Below, in pieces: positions 5,275 through 6,291 of a stretch of 6,291 bases of DNA; position 1 is the first letter of the stretch; each line of letters starts with the position of its first letter. The position numbers and the translations under genes are program-made. The notes under the pieces are model-generated. The model had not been told where the DNA came from and did not search any database. It saw only the letters and a list, made by a program, of their open reading frames with translations. The DNA is from Candidatus Sulfopaludibacter sp. SbA3 (GTDB taxonomy: Bacteria > Acidobacteriota > Terriglobia > 20CM-2-55-15), in contig CAMAWS010000211.1 of NCBI GenBank assembly GCA_945861845.1, positions 1-6,291 of the forward strand, in the 5' to 3' direction.

Positions 5275-6156
5275 GTGCGACATCGTTTCATCGCTGCGTT
5301 CGCGTCGGCGATTGCTTTGATTGCGTTGCCTGCTCTTGCAGAGACATTGTCTGCGCAGAATAACCGCAACCAGCAGGCGGCAGCAGGGCCGTCCAAGCCA
5401 ACCCCGCGTTGGCCAAATGGCAAACCAAGGCTCAGCTCCCTTCCGGGAGAAACAGGACTTTGGAACCCGAATGGCCGGCCGCTAATGGCTGAGCCTGAAA
5501 CCGACGCCGCTATACCAGACGGGCAAGGCCGTGGTGCTTTCTCGGGCCCGCCAATCGCTGGAAAACCGAAGGAAAGCGAGGTTCCCTTCCAGGACTGGGC
5601 AAAGGCGCTCTACCGGTGGCGCGAAGAAAACCTGTTCGAACCCCATACGCGATGCAAACCATCGGGTGGACCAAGACAGTTCATCACGCCGGGTGGCACG
5701 GAGTTTTTCGATAATCCGGACCTCCAATCCATTTACATCCTCGATCAGGCGGGCCCCGGAACATATCGGGTCATCTACATGGATGGCCGGCCCCATCCAG
5801 CGGATCTGGCTCCCAGCTATTACGGACACTCCGTCGGCCACTGGGAAGGCGACACGCTGGTGGTCGATACGATCGGCTTCAACGAGAGATTCTGGATCGA
5901 CCGGCAAGGCATTCCGCACACCGAACAAATGCACCTTACCGAACGTTTCACGCGGACGGATCACGCAAACATGAGACTCGACCTGACGTTCGACGATCCC
6001 GGCGCCTATACCCGGACCTGGACCACTGGTTTCTGGATTCGCTACAATCCCGGCCGTGAGTGGGACGAGTACATTTGCCAGGAAAACAACAAGGCCTCGG
6101 ACCTCATGATCGGCAATGAAGACGGACTGGTTCGTCACAGCCCCATCATTCCGTAG
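5275..6156 (+). CDS. Secreted 'HWEGDTLVVDT' family protein (stand-alone)
   Basis: A 293-residue protein starting at GTG, fixed by AAGGAGG (5261-5267) 7 nt upstream and by the signal peptide that begins there (residues 1-22, ALA-ET; LSA-QN at 28 is an alternative). After a polar linker the domain begins at about 45: WPNGKPRLSSLPGETGLWNP, PFQDWAKALYRWREENLF (104-121), CKPSGGPRQF (C127), YRVIYMDGRPHP (164-175), VGHWEGDTLVVDT (187-199), GIPHTEQMHLTERF (212-225), FDDPGAYTRTWTTG (239-252) and EYICQENN (C268). The same blocks in the same order form the C-terminal half of the fused protein upstream. From memory, many Acidobacteriota carry secreted proteins with this block, annotated only as hypothetical. 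The paired Cys could form a disulfide in the periplasm. Function is unknown; the DUF6152 protein encoded just upstream is the likely partner. An intrinsic terminator follows 16 bp after the stop codon. Confidence 0.88.
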   Translation: MRHRFIAAFASAIALIALPALAETLSAQNNRNQQAAAGPSKPTPRWPNGKPRLSSLPGETGLWNPNGRPLMAEPETDAAIPDGQGRGAFSGPPIAGKPKESEVPFQDWAKALYRWREENLFEPHTRCKPSGGPRQFITPGGTEFFDNPDLQSIYILDQAGPGTYRVIYMDGRPHPADLAPSYYGHSVGHWEGDTLVVDTIGFNERFWIDRQGIPHTEQMHLTERFTRTDHANMRLDLTFDDPGAYTRTWTTGFWIRYNPGREWDEYICQENNKASDLMIGNEDGLVRHSPIIP

Positions 6157-6172
6157 AGTCCTCCAGACAAAG

Positions 6173-6206
6173 AAAGGGGTGGTCGTTTTCGACCACCCCT
6201 TTTTTT
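6173..6206 (+). terminator. Strong intrinsic terminator closing the rightward operon
   Basis: AAAGGGGTGGTCG (6173-6185), loop TTTT, then CGACCACCCCTTT (6190-6202) form a perfect stem of up to 13 bp, followed by an unbroken run of seven T (6200-6206). It lies 16 bp after the stop codon of the last gene, so transcripts from any upstream promoter in this run should end here. Confidence 0.93.
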
Positions 6207-6227
6207 GGAGGCATCTGCCAGTGGGCG

Positions 6228-6291
6228 CGGGGCTTCAGCCCCGTGCCAGGATCAAACAGACAGTTTCTGGAACTTTGCACGGGGCTGAAGC
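6228..6291. repeat. REP/BIME-like inverted palindromic repeat, cut by the window edge
   Basis: GCTTCAGCCCCGTGC (6232-6246) is repeated exactly in reverse complement as GCACGGGGCTGAAGC (6277-6291), with 30 nt between. The left copy is itself a hairpin, CGGGGC-TTCA-GCCCCG (6228-6243), and the right copy appears to begin the same palindrome as the window ends. Inside, AAAC (6254-6257) pairs with GTTT (6263-6266) and CCAG with CTGG (6246-6249, 6267-6270). Two REP-like units facing each other right after a terminator match the layout of BIMEs. I recall similar GGGGCTTCAGCCCC intergenic repeats in Acidobacteriota, but copy number cannot be judged here. Confidence 0.7.

Noticed and set aside
5482..6138. 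Long minus-strand ORF opposite the last gene
   Set aside because: It is an antisense shadow produced by codon bias; no start context, signal or known motif was seen, and the plus strand is conserved with its paralogue.
1..6291. tRNA, rRNA, CRISPR array, insertion sequence or attachment site
   Set aside because: No cloverleaf or rRNA sequence, no regularly spaced repeats, and no transposase or integrase motif was seen; the only repeat element is the REP-like pair at the right edge.

Overview
The window is moderately GC-rich bacterial DNA and most resembles a soil-type Acidobacteriota genome. The basis is family content: a DUF5916 outer-membrane protein, DUF6152 secreted proteins, paralogous secreted proteins built around a GHWEGDTLVVDT block, and a REP-like GGGGC-TTCA-GCCCC intergenic palindrome. 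This assignment comes from recognising families, not from any database search.

Layout. Positions 2-1882 (+) hold the 3' part of a DUF5916 outer-membrane protein gene whose start lies before the window. It converges on a minus-strand gene (1906-2508) for a PEBP/YbhB-like protein with an N-terminal membrane segment or signal. A 125-bp divergent intergenic region follows, with a good sigma70-type promoter facing right (2559-2588). It leads into a rightward run of four genes whose products all carry export signals: a class B3-like metallo-beta-lactamase-fold protein (2634-3554), a two-domain protein with an N-terminal DUF6152 domain and a C-terminal 'HWEGDTLVVDT' domain (3636-4745), a stand-alone DUF6152 protein (4822-5223) and a stand-alone 'HWEGDTLVVDT' protein (5275-6156). 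The run closes with a textbook intrinsic terminator (6173-6206). The window ends inside an inverted pair of REP-like palindromes.

How the genes fit together. The most striking point is that 3636-4745 is a fused version of the next two genes, with the domains in the same order. Fused and split copies of one two-part system therefore lie side by side, which predicts that the two small proteins work as partners in the periplasm. Both DUF6152 domains are predicted to be cut to a mature N-terminus beginning His-His, and both keep an NPH motif, which invites a metal-binding hypothesis. Both C-terminal domains keep one Cys pair. The function of these families is unknown to me.

Non-coding structure also stands out. 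A perfect 12-bp hairpin with a GAAA loop precedes the fused gene. The ribosome-binding site of the metallo-hydrolase gene is complementary to a stretch just after its own stop codon. A perfect short palindrome lies in the spacer of a possible promoter ahead of the split pair.
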